Below are positions 13,126-25,200 of a stretch of DNA of 64,000 nt, piece by piece. How positions within the stretch are numbered: position 1 is the stretch's first letter; every line of letters starts with the position of its first letter. Made by a program: the position numbers and the translations under genes. Under the pieces are notes generated by a model. It made no database searches. It was not told the origin of the DNA and saw only the letters and a list, made by a program, of their open reading frames with translations. Location of the stretch: assembly GCA_947561715.1 (NCBI GenBank), contig OX387203.1:3658001-3722000 (forward strand), in the 5' to 3' direction. Source of the stretch: Ascidia mentula. Taxonomy: Eukaryota > Chordata > Ascidiacea > Phlebobranchia > Ascidiidae.

Positions 13126-16100
13126 ATGAGAGTGTTGCATAGCGTGGTCTTTGGACTACTGGTAAGTAGTAAGATATTTTGGTGTACAATTTTAATAAGT
13201 ATATACCTTGTACTATAGCATATCATCGACAAAGTTAACTTTACAAAACAAGGTGGTTCAATATTTTTTGAAAGTCTAATTTTGCAAAGTTTACATTAAA
13301 ATTTTTTTGCAATAGTTTTCTGCTTACATATGAGCCTAATTTTACATGTGTAACATGCAGGTGTTTGTTGTCTCCACTTGTATTGAAGCAAAGAAGAACG
13401 AAAATACAAAATGGATACAGAAAGTCGATGACGTAAAATCGTTTAAAAAACTTTTAAGAACGAAAACAAACATTATGGTCATGTTTGCTGCAGATGGTAT
13501 AATGAAATTGTACAAAATTTGTTTTTATTCTAAGTTTTCGTAACTTCTTTCAACAGCAACTGCTGCCACCAAAATGTTTGATATTTACGGTGATACAGCA
13601 ACTGAAATGAAAGGAACGGCTACCTTGGCATGGGTTGATTGTAGCACTAAAGAGGGCAAGAAGGTATTTTGTTGTGTTTAGTTTTGGTAAATGTTAATTG
13701 CCCGCGATACCACTCAGTTCTATTCCTTTCAGCTTTGCAAAAAACAAAAAGCATCTCCAACCCCAGTGCAACTTCAACATTACAAAGATGGAGAATTCAG
13801 TTCAATTTATGAACGTAGATTCACAGTTAAAGTAAGTTTGTAAATGCTCAAATGTAATTTTTTTTCTTCTTTTTGCTGCCAGGCATACTAATTAATCAGA
13901 ATTGTTCTTCTGGCACTCAGAAAATGTAATTAATCAGAATTGTTCTTGTGGCAACTTTAGAAACTTAAGTACCAGAAGAACAATTCTGATTAATTAGTAT
14001 GCCTGGCAGCAAAAAAATAATAGCAGTATGCTCAAATGTAGGTTTGGTTCATGATATGTGCATGCTTGTCATCATGGAACAAAATGACTTCACTAGATAT
14101 CTATTCAAAACGTATTTACCAAAACAAGAAATTGCCTTGGGACACTATTTATATCACCACTTAAATACAGTGTTTTAAAATTGGCAGTCTATGAAAGCTT
14201 TCCTGCTTGACCCGAAATCTGACGGCCCATGGGAAGAGGAGGAAGATGCTAAAGATGTTGTTCACATTGAATCAGAAAAGCAACTGAACAAGCTGATCAA
14301 TAAAAATAAGCCAATGTTGGTGATGTTCTATGCCCCATGTAAGTTACACTATGCTTGGTTATCTACTTATTCCGCTGCATGTCACAATAAAAGTATTCTA
14401 TTTTTATACAATGAACAAGTTTTATCAGATAAATTTATGCAGGGTGTGGATTCTGCAAGCGTTTTAAACCAGTTTTTGCTGAAGCTGCTACTGAGAAAAA
14501 AGGAGATGTTGTAAGTTTCACCGCCGTGTCTCAAAAATTAAAACGATTTGCTGTAAAAAAATATTTTTTGTAAGGATCTAGTAGTATTAGAATTTATAAA
14601 AAAACAGTTTTTTTTTTAGTTTTTACGTTGACACTTTATTGTACTTTTGGGAGCTTATATTTTGTATCCTTATTGCAATACACACTATTGCAGATTATGG
14701 CTGGCATTGATGCCCAAGGAAACAAAGACTCCATGACCATCCGCGAACGATTCAACATCACTGGGTTCCCAAAAACACTATACTTTGAGTAAGAATTTAC
14801 ACTTTGAATATTATATAATAAACCATATCTGTATTTTATTTACACCTGTTGAAGTGAGAGGATCTCACGAAAGCTCATGAATTTAAAAAAAATAAAATCA
14901 GTCTTTTAAACAGTCCTGTGCTAGAAAAGCAAAGTTGCACTTTGAAAATTGTAAGTTTGTACCCAAATACTAACACAAGTTGTTGACCAGTGATGGAAAG
15001 CAGAAGTTTGAATACTCAGGAGGTCACACAAAGCAGGAACTGATTGACTGGCTTGATGAGTAAGTGTTTTTTTTTCTACTTGTATTTTAAGTTATTTATT
15101 ATATATTTGCGTTAGGCAGCAAATATTTTTAGAATAAAACAAATAATATTACTATCGCAACGCAATAGACACTAGAAATTAGCCACAGGTTAACTTATTT
15201 CTATTTCCATTGGTTTCTTTCAACTTCTGTCAATATTTCCAAATTAAACCTTGTTATCCGTAAATGTTTGTTGAACCAACTCACCATAATTATTGTGTTC
15301 CTGTTGCCATATTGTGTTTTAATTATTCTGTTCTTCTGGCACAATTAAACGTAACTCTAATGAAGCCCAATTTAATAGCAGGCGAAACGCCAGTGAATAA
15401 AAGTATACGTTTATTTGTGTCGGAAGAACGGCTTTAATGTAATCACCGTAATTAATTAAACACCTATAGTTTATCACATGATCACATTGATAATATTCTG
15501 TGCTCGATGTAGTCCTCAGGCGCCAAAGCCTAAAGAGCCAGAAGTGGAATGGGCAGACAGCGAAAATGACGTCCACCATCTTACGGCAGACAACTTCGAT
15601 TCGTTCATTGCTGAAAACGAGAAAGTGATGGTCTTTTTCTATGCGCCATGTAAGTGAAAACTATAATAATTAAATGGCGGAATTATGTTTAATAATGAAG
15701 CAACTTGTCTCTGATTTAAATACATTTTCTTATAAATCTGCTGACATCAATCAGAGGTTTGTTGCTCCATTGAAATACATTACATTTGCCGTGAATTGCT
15801 GTCACAGACAACGCCTAATGAAAGGCCAGATTCTCTTAGAATTAATGACCAAATCTTATTCGCAAATGTAAATTAACTACGAGTATTTAGATGTGGTGCA
15901 CATTTTAACAGCACATTTACTTGTTTACGAACATTTCCGCGCCTGTAGGGATCATACAATGTTGTCAGTGGTTCCAAAATCATTACCGAGACGATAATAA
16001 TTTAGAACGCATCCTAAACTAACACGCCCGCCATAACTTTCGTCACAACCTGGTATGGATCAGTAGAAGATACCTTGTTGTACTTTTTATTTGTCTAAAC

Positions 16101-19100
16101 GTTCTTTTGTCTGAACTTTTCGAAACCCTGGTTCGTTATACGTCTGCATCACATTCATAACTTTTCAATAATGCTGTAGTAACTTGCTTGTTAAAATGCG
16201 CAATTTCGGCATTCCTTTAATGTATATTTGACTACTGAAGCAGATCGCCTTCTAGCAAAGAAATCCCACCAGTAATTTACACGTTTAGTTTATGTGACCT
16301 TCTAAATAAAAAAACTTTTGTAAATAAAATCATGGTTTTGTAGCGATTTTAAATTAATTTATTACTTGAATCACCCATGCACAGTACTCTAGAACTGTAC
16401 TCATATATTCCCAATGTGCGTCAATTATTGCTCTTATGTGTCCTCGAGTTACACTATTTGTCATGTATTTCTAAGGGTGCGGTCATTGCAAGCGATTGAA
16501 GCCGGATTGGGATTTGGCAGCCGCACAACTTAAAGAAGAGGAAGCACCTGAAATGCTTGCTGCATTGGATGCAACGAAATACAAGGAAATTGGCGACCGT
16601 TTCAACGTACGTTTAGTAATACCGGAGCGTAAAATCGCTTACTATCAAATAAACGCAGATTAGATTGGAATTTCCCTCCCAGGTCGATGCTAATTTCTCA
16701 GGCAGTTCTGCTGTTTCCTCTTTTCTGTTTGATGGATCGCTTACTGGCTGATTAATATTGGCATAGTATTTGACTAAAACTGTTGAACGGCTTTTATGAC
16801 AGTTCATCCTTTAATTTAGTTACTTTAAAATATTGTCATTCGAATTATAAATTATAGGCTGTTTTTTACCATTCCGTCCCTTGTTTTCAGGGCCTTTGCC
16901 TTTTGTGCCAAAACAGTTGATTGTGATAATCGTTATTATTTATTTGTAGGTCAAAGGTTATCCAACGATAATTTACTTTGAAAACGGGGAACAAAAATAC
17001 GACGCCTCGTCCGCTTTCACCAGAAGCAAAGACGGAATCATCGAATATATCAAAGAGTAGGAATCCTAGTTTCTCTTGCTTTCGCATCAAAAAACTAACT
17101 GTGTAATTTTGGTTTAACACCGAAAGCACCATTGTTTAACAGTAACTTAGTGACGAAAAAAATTGTTCATTTTTTAATCAAGTACATTTGTATGTAACTT
17201 GTACGAGACGCACATATGGTTCGTATCATCACTTGTTGACGGATTTTGTGTTAAGTGACGAGAAGCTAAATGCCCTTGAGTGCCATTGATCATTTGTATC
17301 CAATGCTTGGCGTCAATTGAAAATTTAATTTCGAAGCTGAGACTAAATCGATACGCGTTTAGAACATTTGAAAAAGGCGGAAGCCTTGCTACTATGTATA
17401 AGTACAACTAAAATGCATGTTTTTTGTTGGTTATAACTAGTACATGGTTAAGGACGTCGGTTATTAGTTTGCGTGTTTTCTCGTTGGATTTACCACGTAA
17501 TTGTGACGTTGTTTCATGGCCAAACAAAACAAAATAGTGAATTTCGTGTTCTTGTAAGAGGTTGCGACCACCGACCCAATCTCTTAACTTCTCGAGAGTT
17601 GTTTTTAAGCCTTTTTGCTCTATCTATGCATCCCAAATTACAATCGTAATACCTTGGTTTCCGCATATGTAAAGGACTAAAGCCGCTGTAAGTTCCCCTA
17701 AATGTATAAAACTCATATTTTAGCGCAAAGCCACCCCCGCCCCCTGAGAAGGCATGGAGTGAGGTGGAGAGTGACGTAGCACATTATGACGATACGTCAT
17801 TCAAGGGAAGTGTGAAGAAGAAGAAGCACGCCCTCATTATGTTCTACGCCCCATGTAAGCTGTTTGATATTAGCCCGATATGGACATGGTATTTTCTAAA
17901 AAAGGCGTTTTTACGACCAATAGTTTCTTTGCTCATTACGTAATGTAGTGCGGAGCAAGATATTGCGCATTTTTTCTGTTTTAAATGGGAGTAAAGGCTC
18001 ACTACCGTTATTTCCATTTTTCGGGCATGTTCGTTATCTATTAAATTGTTTCTTACAACCAGGTACTTCATGATATATGTGGCATTAATCCAGCTTGCCT
18101 GCATTGTTGTACTTTATGATCTATGCGAAATAACTAGGATCGCTCCAGCGCAGTGTGCAATGCCGTCAATTTGTAGTTCTTATGTATAATATTGAAATTA
18201 GTACGACGCATTAACCAAAACAAATGTTGACTTGTTTTGCAGGGTGTGGACATTGCAAGAAAGCAAAGCCACATTATCAAAACGCTGCGGCCAAGTTTGC
18301 CGATGACAAAAAGGTGCGATTTTTGTTCAAAGAATTCGTTTCTCACACCATAACTTACGGTCATACATTGTATGTGATTCTAAATATCTCCCTTGCGTAT
18401 TTACTACACAACAGCAACAATTGCCTTTAATTTTTTTCCACGTGCTGCCAGTGACGAAGTTGGCCCAAGTGTCAGGCTAATTTAAAATTTCCTTCCTCCA
18501 GGTGGTGTTCGGAGCAGTAGACTGTACGGCCAGTAAAGAAACATGCGAAACCTTTGAGGTCAAAGGTTACCCAACCTTCTACTACTTGTCGTACGGCAAA
18601 AATCCTATGAAATACCAAGGCGGTCGTGAGGTATGATATGCACTGTAATAGTGATAGTTGTAGAAACGTAGCCAACAGCATCAAACTAATATCTTTGTTG
18701 GTAAATATGAAATATGATGACTCCTTTTGTCGGAAATGAGTGACATGCTTGAGTATTTCGATGTGATTAAGATGTAACGATTGGTTGTTGTAATTTTATT
18801 GACTTGGAATACTGTTAAATTTCACTGGATTTCTGACACAACTTTCGCACGATTGCCTCAAAACGGTTACTCAATTTTTACAAGACAAATATAAATTCTC
18901 ATAATAGTTGGCGAATATCATATTATAGTTAGCCTTTGCAAAATTATATCCTTAACTATATGGCCCTTAAAACGTTACCTTGTTGTTTGTATTGTTACAA
19001 GCCAAAGGCAACTTGAAAGCAGCTATAAAAAATGTATCTTAGTGCAACGTATTTTTATAATAATAGCACATATAGTTATTTGTAGAAGCTGTCTTCACCA

Positions 19101-19283
19101 AACTAACCACGTGTTCCATTTTTTCAATGTTTTTTCGGTGTTGGCGACAAACAACTCGTCGGGTTGCTTTGTGCTCTGGTCGTGGACGCTCCGCTTTGCT
19201 CTCGATCCGGTTCAAACCGGTTTGAACAGGAACCCGACTTCGTTGACTTCATGAGCGAAAAGGGAGCCAAGACGGAGTTGTAG
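13126..19283 (+). CDS. PDIA5: PDIA5, conventional short isoform ending KTEL
   Basis: The first 14 exons of the long model spliced to an alternative terminal exon at 19230-19283 give 506 residues, close to the roughly 520 of vertebrate PDIA5. Domain order is signal peptide, redox-inactive b-like domain, then three catalytic a-type domains (CGFC, CGHC, CGHC), as in PDIA5. The terminal exon follows a TTTGAACAG acceptor in phase 0 and reads EPDFVDFMSEKGAKTEL then TAG. KTEL is a plausible KDEL-type ER-retrieval signal. The protein would catalyse disulfide formation and isomerisation in the ER lumen. I see no canonical AATAAA close downstream, so the 3' end is undefined. Confidence 0.82.
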
Positions 19284-22200
19284 AGCAAATAACTACTGTA
19301 GAGTAGAAGAGAAAGAAAAGTCATAGTCATGTTTGACCCCATCTTGACATTCACATGTATTTTGTGTATAGCTGCTTTAGAAAACCATCAAAATAGCTTG
19401 TTGGCATCCAGCAAAAGCAAATTTAAAATTGTATCAACTTTTTTTATTACACACGCTCCAAAAACTACATAGACTACAGATTACAAAAATACATAAAAAC
19501 AACCTGAACATGACCTTCAGAACAAACCATAAAATTCATATTCTTAAGTGTTAGGGACATGTCTTTAGCTCAAGTGAACTAATGCCTTTTGAATCAATCA
19601 AGTGCCTTTACTTAGTAAGCGTCAATAGTACAACGTGCCTATTAAATTATATCGCGTGCGCCAGTGGTGTTAATATCCTTGGTGTGCATATTGTAAATTT
19701 TGCGTCAAAACTTGAATATTTAGTGATGGCGTGTACAAATATTTATATACATTTTGTGTGGTGGTTTCGTTCAATCGACTTCAGACATACTGTAATTAAT
19801 CTTTACCACAATCATTAACAGTTACCCTTACATTGCGATGAAACATAGCGTTGGTCTTCCGTCGTCATTTTTCCATTAGTTAAATATCGTGCTTCCAAAG
19901 CTTGCTGCAAACATCGTCGTGCATCAATCGTGTTTAGTTTCCACTCATGGCAAAAAACTAATTTGTGTCTGCAACCTTGTGTTGCTAAAAAAAACGGATA
20001 CCGATTTATTTTCAAATGAGCGTCTTGGTTTCAATTTTTTCAACGTCGATTTGTTTCCTTTTGTCGAGACAATTATTCATTAAATTTGAATTTCACTTAC
20101 GTTAAATGTGACATCTTACATTTTTCAGATGTTACCATTTATGTTTTGTTAGAGGCGCAGGTGTAAAAAAACAGCGATTGATTATTATTACATAACTGTA
20201 TATGAGCGTTTGTGGAAATGAATCAAAAATCTTTAATATAGAAGCATGGTAGCAATTGTACAACATCCCTTCACTTGTACACATACCTCCAAAATTTGTT
20301 CGTTATTTTTCGTGTTTCAGGAAACTCAGTTATCCTTACCCCCCTTCTGTGCCCTTAACTGTACGGGTGTAATTTTTTTCTGCATAAACTTAAGACTTGC
20401 AGAAAAGCACTTGCTCAAAGTTCTGTTATTGCACGTTGTATACAGCCCATTATTATGTGTTTTTCTTTACGTTTTGAAGTGGCCTAATCAACAAATAGCG
20501 AGCGCTTTTCGATATAGCAGTGTGAAGCTGTTGTTTGTATACGTGGAAGCAAAAGTTACCTATAGTACAGAAGTTAAAGCAAATGTAACAAAATAATTTT
20601 GCGTAAAAATCACGTCATAAGTTTTGTCAGAACGCAAATGAATGTTCTTTTTTGTTGTATCTTGTGTGGTTTGAAACGTTTGTAGTACAATAACATTGCT
20701 CTAGTGCTGTGGAGTGTCCTACGCTGGCGAGCGAAGCGAATAAATTTGACGCAAATCCGGTGTGTTTTTAAATTTATTGTTATAATTTGCTCTTTTCGAT
20801 GGTAAAACATTTCGCTTTTTGTACATTTAATCCTAAAAAAAAGCATTTTGTTAAAATTAATCGGTGTAATTAAACATTTTCATGGTAAAATTGTATCAAG
20901 CGCTGTGCTAGAATGGACCAATTTAGCCAAACTTTCAATGTATGTTAATAGCACAAATTATTATAGATAAACCCGAGTCGTCTGTCTGTTTAAAGTTTCT
21001 ACGATATATATATACTTTGCCGGTGTTTGCAGGCATCCAATCGCATTTTGACGACTCAGGATTATTTATAATATTTTGTACTAATCCGTTACTGAGTCTC
21101 TGTTAGCCATAGAGACTACAGGCGATTCAAAGAAATCAAACTCTCATTTATGTGAACAGCAGAAATCAAATTCTTCAGAAATTTTTAACAATACAATGGA
21201 AATCTTATTAAACCTGTTGGCTTAAAGGAGAACGACTTCGTCGATTTTATGACGGAGCAAGAACGAAATTCTCCGTCAGATGAAGAGATTAAACAGGAAG
21301 AAGATAATGAAACTTTTTGGGACAATATTCCTCACGCCGAATTATTGCACAAACTTACAGGTATTAATCGACAGTTTTGCTAAAAAGTGTGAAAGAAAAA
21401 TGATACAAACTTGCTTCTGGGTTCTCCTTAATCTATAGGTGACACTTGGAGCGACTTCGTTCATACGCATCGTCGCGTTTTGGTGACGGTCTACAGTGCG
21501 GATTGTCCGAACTGTCAAAGTATTCGAACACATCTTGCTGAAGCCGCCAGAATGGCAATGGAGGAAAAGGTAGAGTATTGTGATAGAAAATAATTGTGTG
21601 ACAGTGGAAGAGCCCTGCAAGATACTAATTGCCTTATTAGTGGTAACTTCGAGTGTGGATATGTGAACAACTGACCTCTTAAATGTGTTTATTCTCGCAT
21701 AAACTCACAACCCCTTGGCTTAGTCCCGCATGGTGGCCTGGTAAAGCGTTTCAAGAACTTGTTTGCAGTTTCAATTGATTCGCTTTCTTGCGCCCAATCA
21801 AAACTTCCGATTCTGATGCTCAAAATCGTCGTAAATTTGTTTGTTACGAATTTTTGTTGTGCAAATACAACAATGTTGATATTCAGCACCAGTAGTAAAA
21901 AACGCGGGGCCCGATTTGGAAACACCTTTTCGGTGATGGCTCAGGAGAAAAGATCATTCCCAGGAAATAATGTATAATATTTTTAAGCGCATCTAATTGT
22001 TTATCGTCAAAAAAGGAGTGAGTTTGTAAACCAAGAAACCCTTTCTTTTTAAGCGCGGGTACCAATCACCTGAACTGCTTGTATCACGCACTGAAAAGAC
22101 CAAGAATTTGACGAACAAAATCAAACCTACTCTCTCTATATGTATAATATTGGTAAAGGGTAAAAGAGAGCCAAAACTCCAATTCTTTTAAGTTACCGGT

Positions 22201-25200
22201 GGAACTGGCTGTGATTGACAGCCGTGTGCACGGTAGCGACATCTACCGGATGTGGAATCCAGATATGGGAGTGCCCACATTGCTTTGGTACGAAAAGGGC
22301 GTCAAAAGATTCGAATACATGAAATCACGTGCAACCGAAGACCTCATGGAATTTCTAAGAAAGTAAAACGCCTTTGTCCGACTGAGGGCATGAATTAAAT
22401 AAAACTGTTCTGAATTGTTAGTTAGGTCGCATTTTTGTATGTTTTTATTGTACTTACAACTTTCTCAATCGAATCTTTTGTTCTCGTGGGGACTTTTTAA
22501 AAACTGAACCGGTTAACCAAAAATTATTTTAATTTCGGGGGTTTCCCCACTTATGCAACAGATTTTGTTTCAATTTAGACCGAAGAAACCGGTGAAAAAA
22601 GAAACTTACCCGGATTGGTCGATGCAAGAAAGTGCCGAAGACATTTATCACCTGGGTGATCAGGGTTTTGAAGCATTCGCCCGAGATCAGGAAGACATGT
22701 TGGTCTTCTTTTACTCCGCCAGTGAGTAGAAAAAGCGTCTACAAGCTTTGCCAATACATTACTTTATTTTTGCACCATTAGAAAATGTGTTTTGTTGAAG
22801 CGAATTGTTGTTAATTCTGAAAGTGGGTACGAAAATGCCAGATTCTTACAAAATTTTACGTGCATTTTTTTAATTCTTAATTTTATATTGCTGTGTGTAG
22901 ATGTAAGGTGAAAGGGCAAATCGTAGTTTCAAACCTAAAACGTATTCCAAAAGTTATTGGACTTTTGTAGCAAGCTCAATCTGCTTTGAACATCGGAATA
23001 TGTATGAAGAAGCAGCCAGGATATTGGACAGTGAAAGGTCAGAGGCAACGTTAGCAGCCGTCAACCTCGCCAAAGGTTATCTCCATTTACGCAAATAAGG
23101 ACCTGACCGCTGAGTGTTTTCTTTGTTTTTTCAGGTTCAAAACTAAAGGAAAAGTACGACATATCTTCTCATCCGTACTTTGCTTACTTTAGGAAGGGAA
23201 CTTTCAAATACCCTTATTACGGAAAGACAACAACGGACGCCATTGTCTCATTTATGAAAAAGTAATTCCAAGCCATATTTAGAGGGCATGTCTTGACCCT
23301 ATTTTGTTATCAAAACTCTTAAAAGGTTTCATGCCCGAGTTTATCAAACTGGGGTACGCGCAACACTGCCCTTAATTATTTAAAGGTCATGCCACGTATC
23401 CTTACACAGCAAAAGTGTGCTTATCTAAACCAAATTTTGGAAACTCCCTGAGTAAGTTATACATCGAGGTTTTTGTAGTTAAACTAAAAGCCGTCTACTG
23501 GGCTTGGAAGAGCAACTAATCATGCCAACTATTATTTTTGTTAAAATTTATGTTTTTAGACCCCATTTTATTCCAAAGCCTGTATCAGAGGAGAGCTGGG
23601 AAAGCAATAGTGGAAATGTCACCATTTTGACGAAGAAATCATTCAAAAAGTTTGTTAGAAAGTATGAACAAGTCATGGTCATGTTCTACGCGCAATGTAA
23701 GAGTTGCAAATGCATTGAAATCAATTAAAACCACTGTCGATTCATTTATATGGCAGGGTGTGGCCACTGCAAGCGTCTGAAACCGGATTTTTTGCGGGCT
23801 GCTGACTTGTTAGTTGAGAGTGGCTCAAAAGCACGACTGGGAGCATTGAACGGCGAGAAAGCAAAGAAGTTAATGAAGAAGTTCGATACGACAGGATTCC
23901 CAACTCTGCTGACGTTTAAGTTAGTACCGCGATTCCGTAATTAATCAACAGTTTTCCTAACAACTTCCATTTATTTCTCTATAAGACGGCATGTAAATAC
24001 TCATTTCGTTGATTCCGCAAAGATTTTAAAAAACATTTAAGCAGTAAACAACGAACAGTCAGATTTTGAAATCTTTATTCCGCTTCTAATAACTGCACCG
24101 AGAGTTGTAGTACCTTTGGGTCAAGGTCAATTCATTCCACCATGCATTTTATACACTCTTGCACACAATAGTATACCTTTGCACTAAAAGGGTTATGACC
24201 AGTTTGCAAAAAAGGATGTTTAAAAATATTCTCCTCTGCATTGATAAAATGTAAAAGCAAATGTGTATGTGGATATGTAATGGCGTATAATGGAGAGTCA
24301 CATTCTGTGCGTTTAGACATGGGGAATTTAATGAGAGATACAGGGGTCCTCGCAGCACAAACGGAATCGTGGATTACTTTATGAGGTGAGTTTGACCCTT
24401 GGCTGTCTACACTGGATTAAAAAAATCTTAAACGAGGCTTCCATGCGGATCAAAGGTCGATAGAAAACCGAGGACCCAACTTCAATGACAAAAAAGCGGA
24501 CGTCGACTATGAAATGATTAACAGCAAGCCCAAGGAAGTTACAGCCTTGAATCCAAGCAACTTTGAGGATTTTCTTTCCGGCACAAAACAATCGTTGGTC
24601 ATGTTTTATTCGCCAGGTACAGAAAGTAGCGGTGAAAAACGTTAATTTATATTTTTTCCAGGAAATATTTTCTAGGTAGAATATTCTGCATGTTTTGCTC
24701 TGTCGTCTCTTTTTTCTCATAATTCGTCGAACTCATATTTTACTAAATGTATAGGATATAATTTATACTACACATTGCTTGGTTGAGCTTAACCCTATTG
24801 CACACCTACAGACTGTCGTGCCTGCAAAGTGGTCAAGGATCCATTTTTTCAAGCTGCTGTTGAAGCTAAGGAGGAATATCCCGATGTCAGACTAGCGGTT
24901 TTTAACGCTTTATCCCATCGTTCGTTTCTAACCAAATTCGAAATTAACGTGAGTTTATTTAGAAGAGTTATTAAACGTGCCGTATCAGTCTATATATGTG
25001 TACAAGCTAAATTCTCTTGATTGGCACTCTTTTGTAAAAGACTGACTTTTTGTAATGTTTCAAATAATGCACTGTAAAGTAATTTTTACTTCTTTATTCA
25101 AAGGCTTATCCGACATTTTGGTATTTTGAAGACGGTGCGAAAAAGTTGAAATACCATGGAGAAAGATCAAAGCGAGGGTTCCTAAACTTTTTGAACGAGT

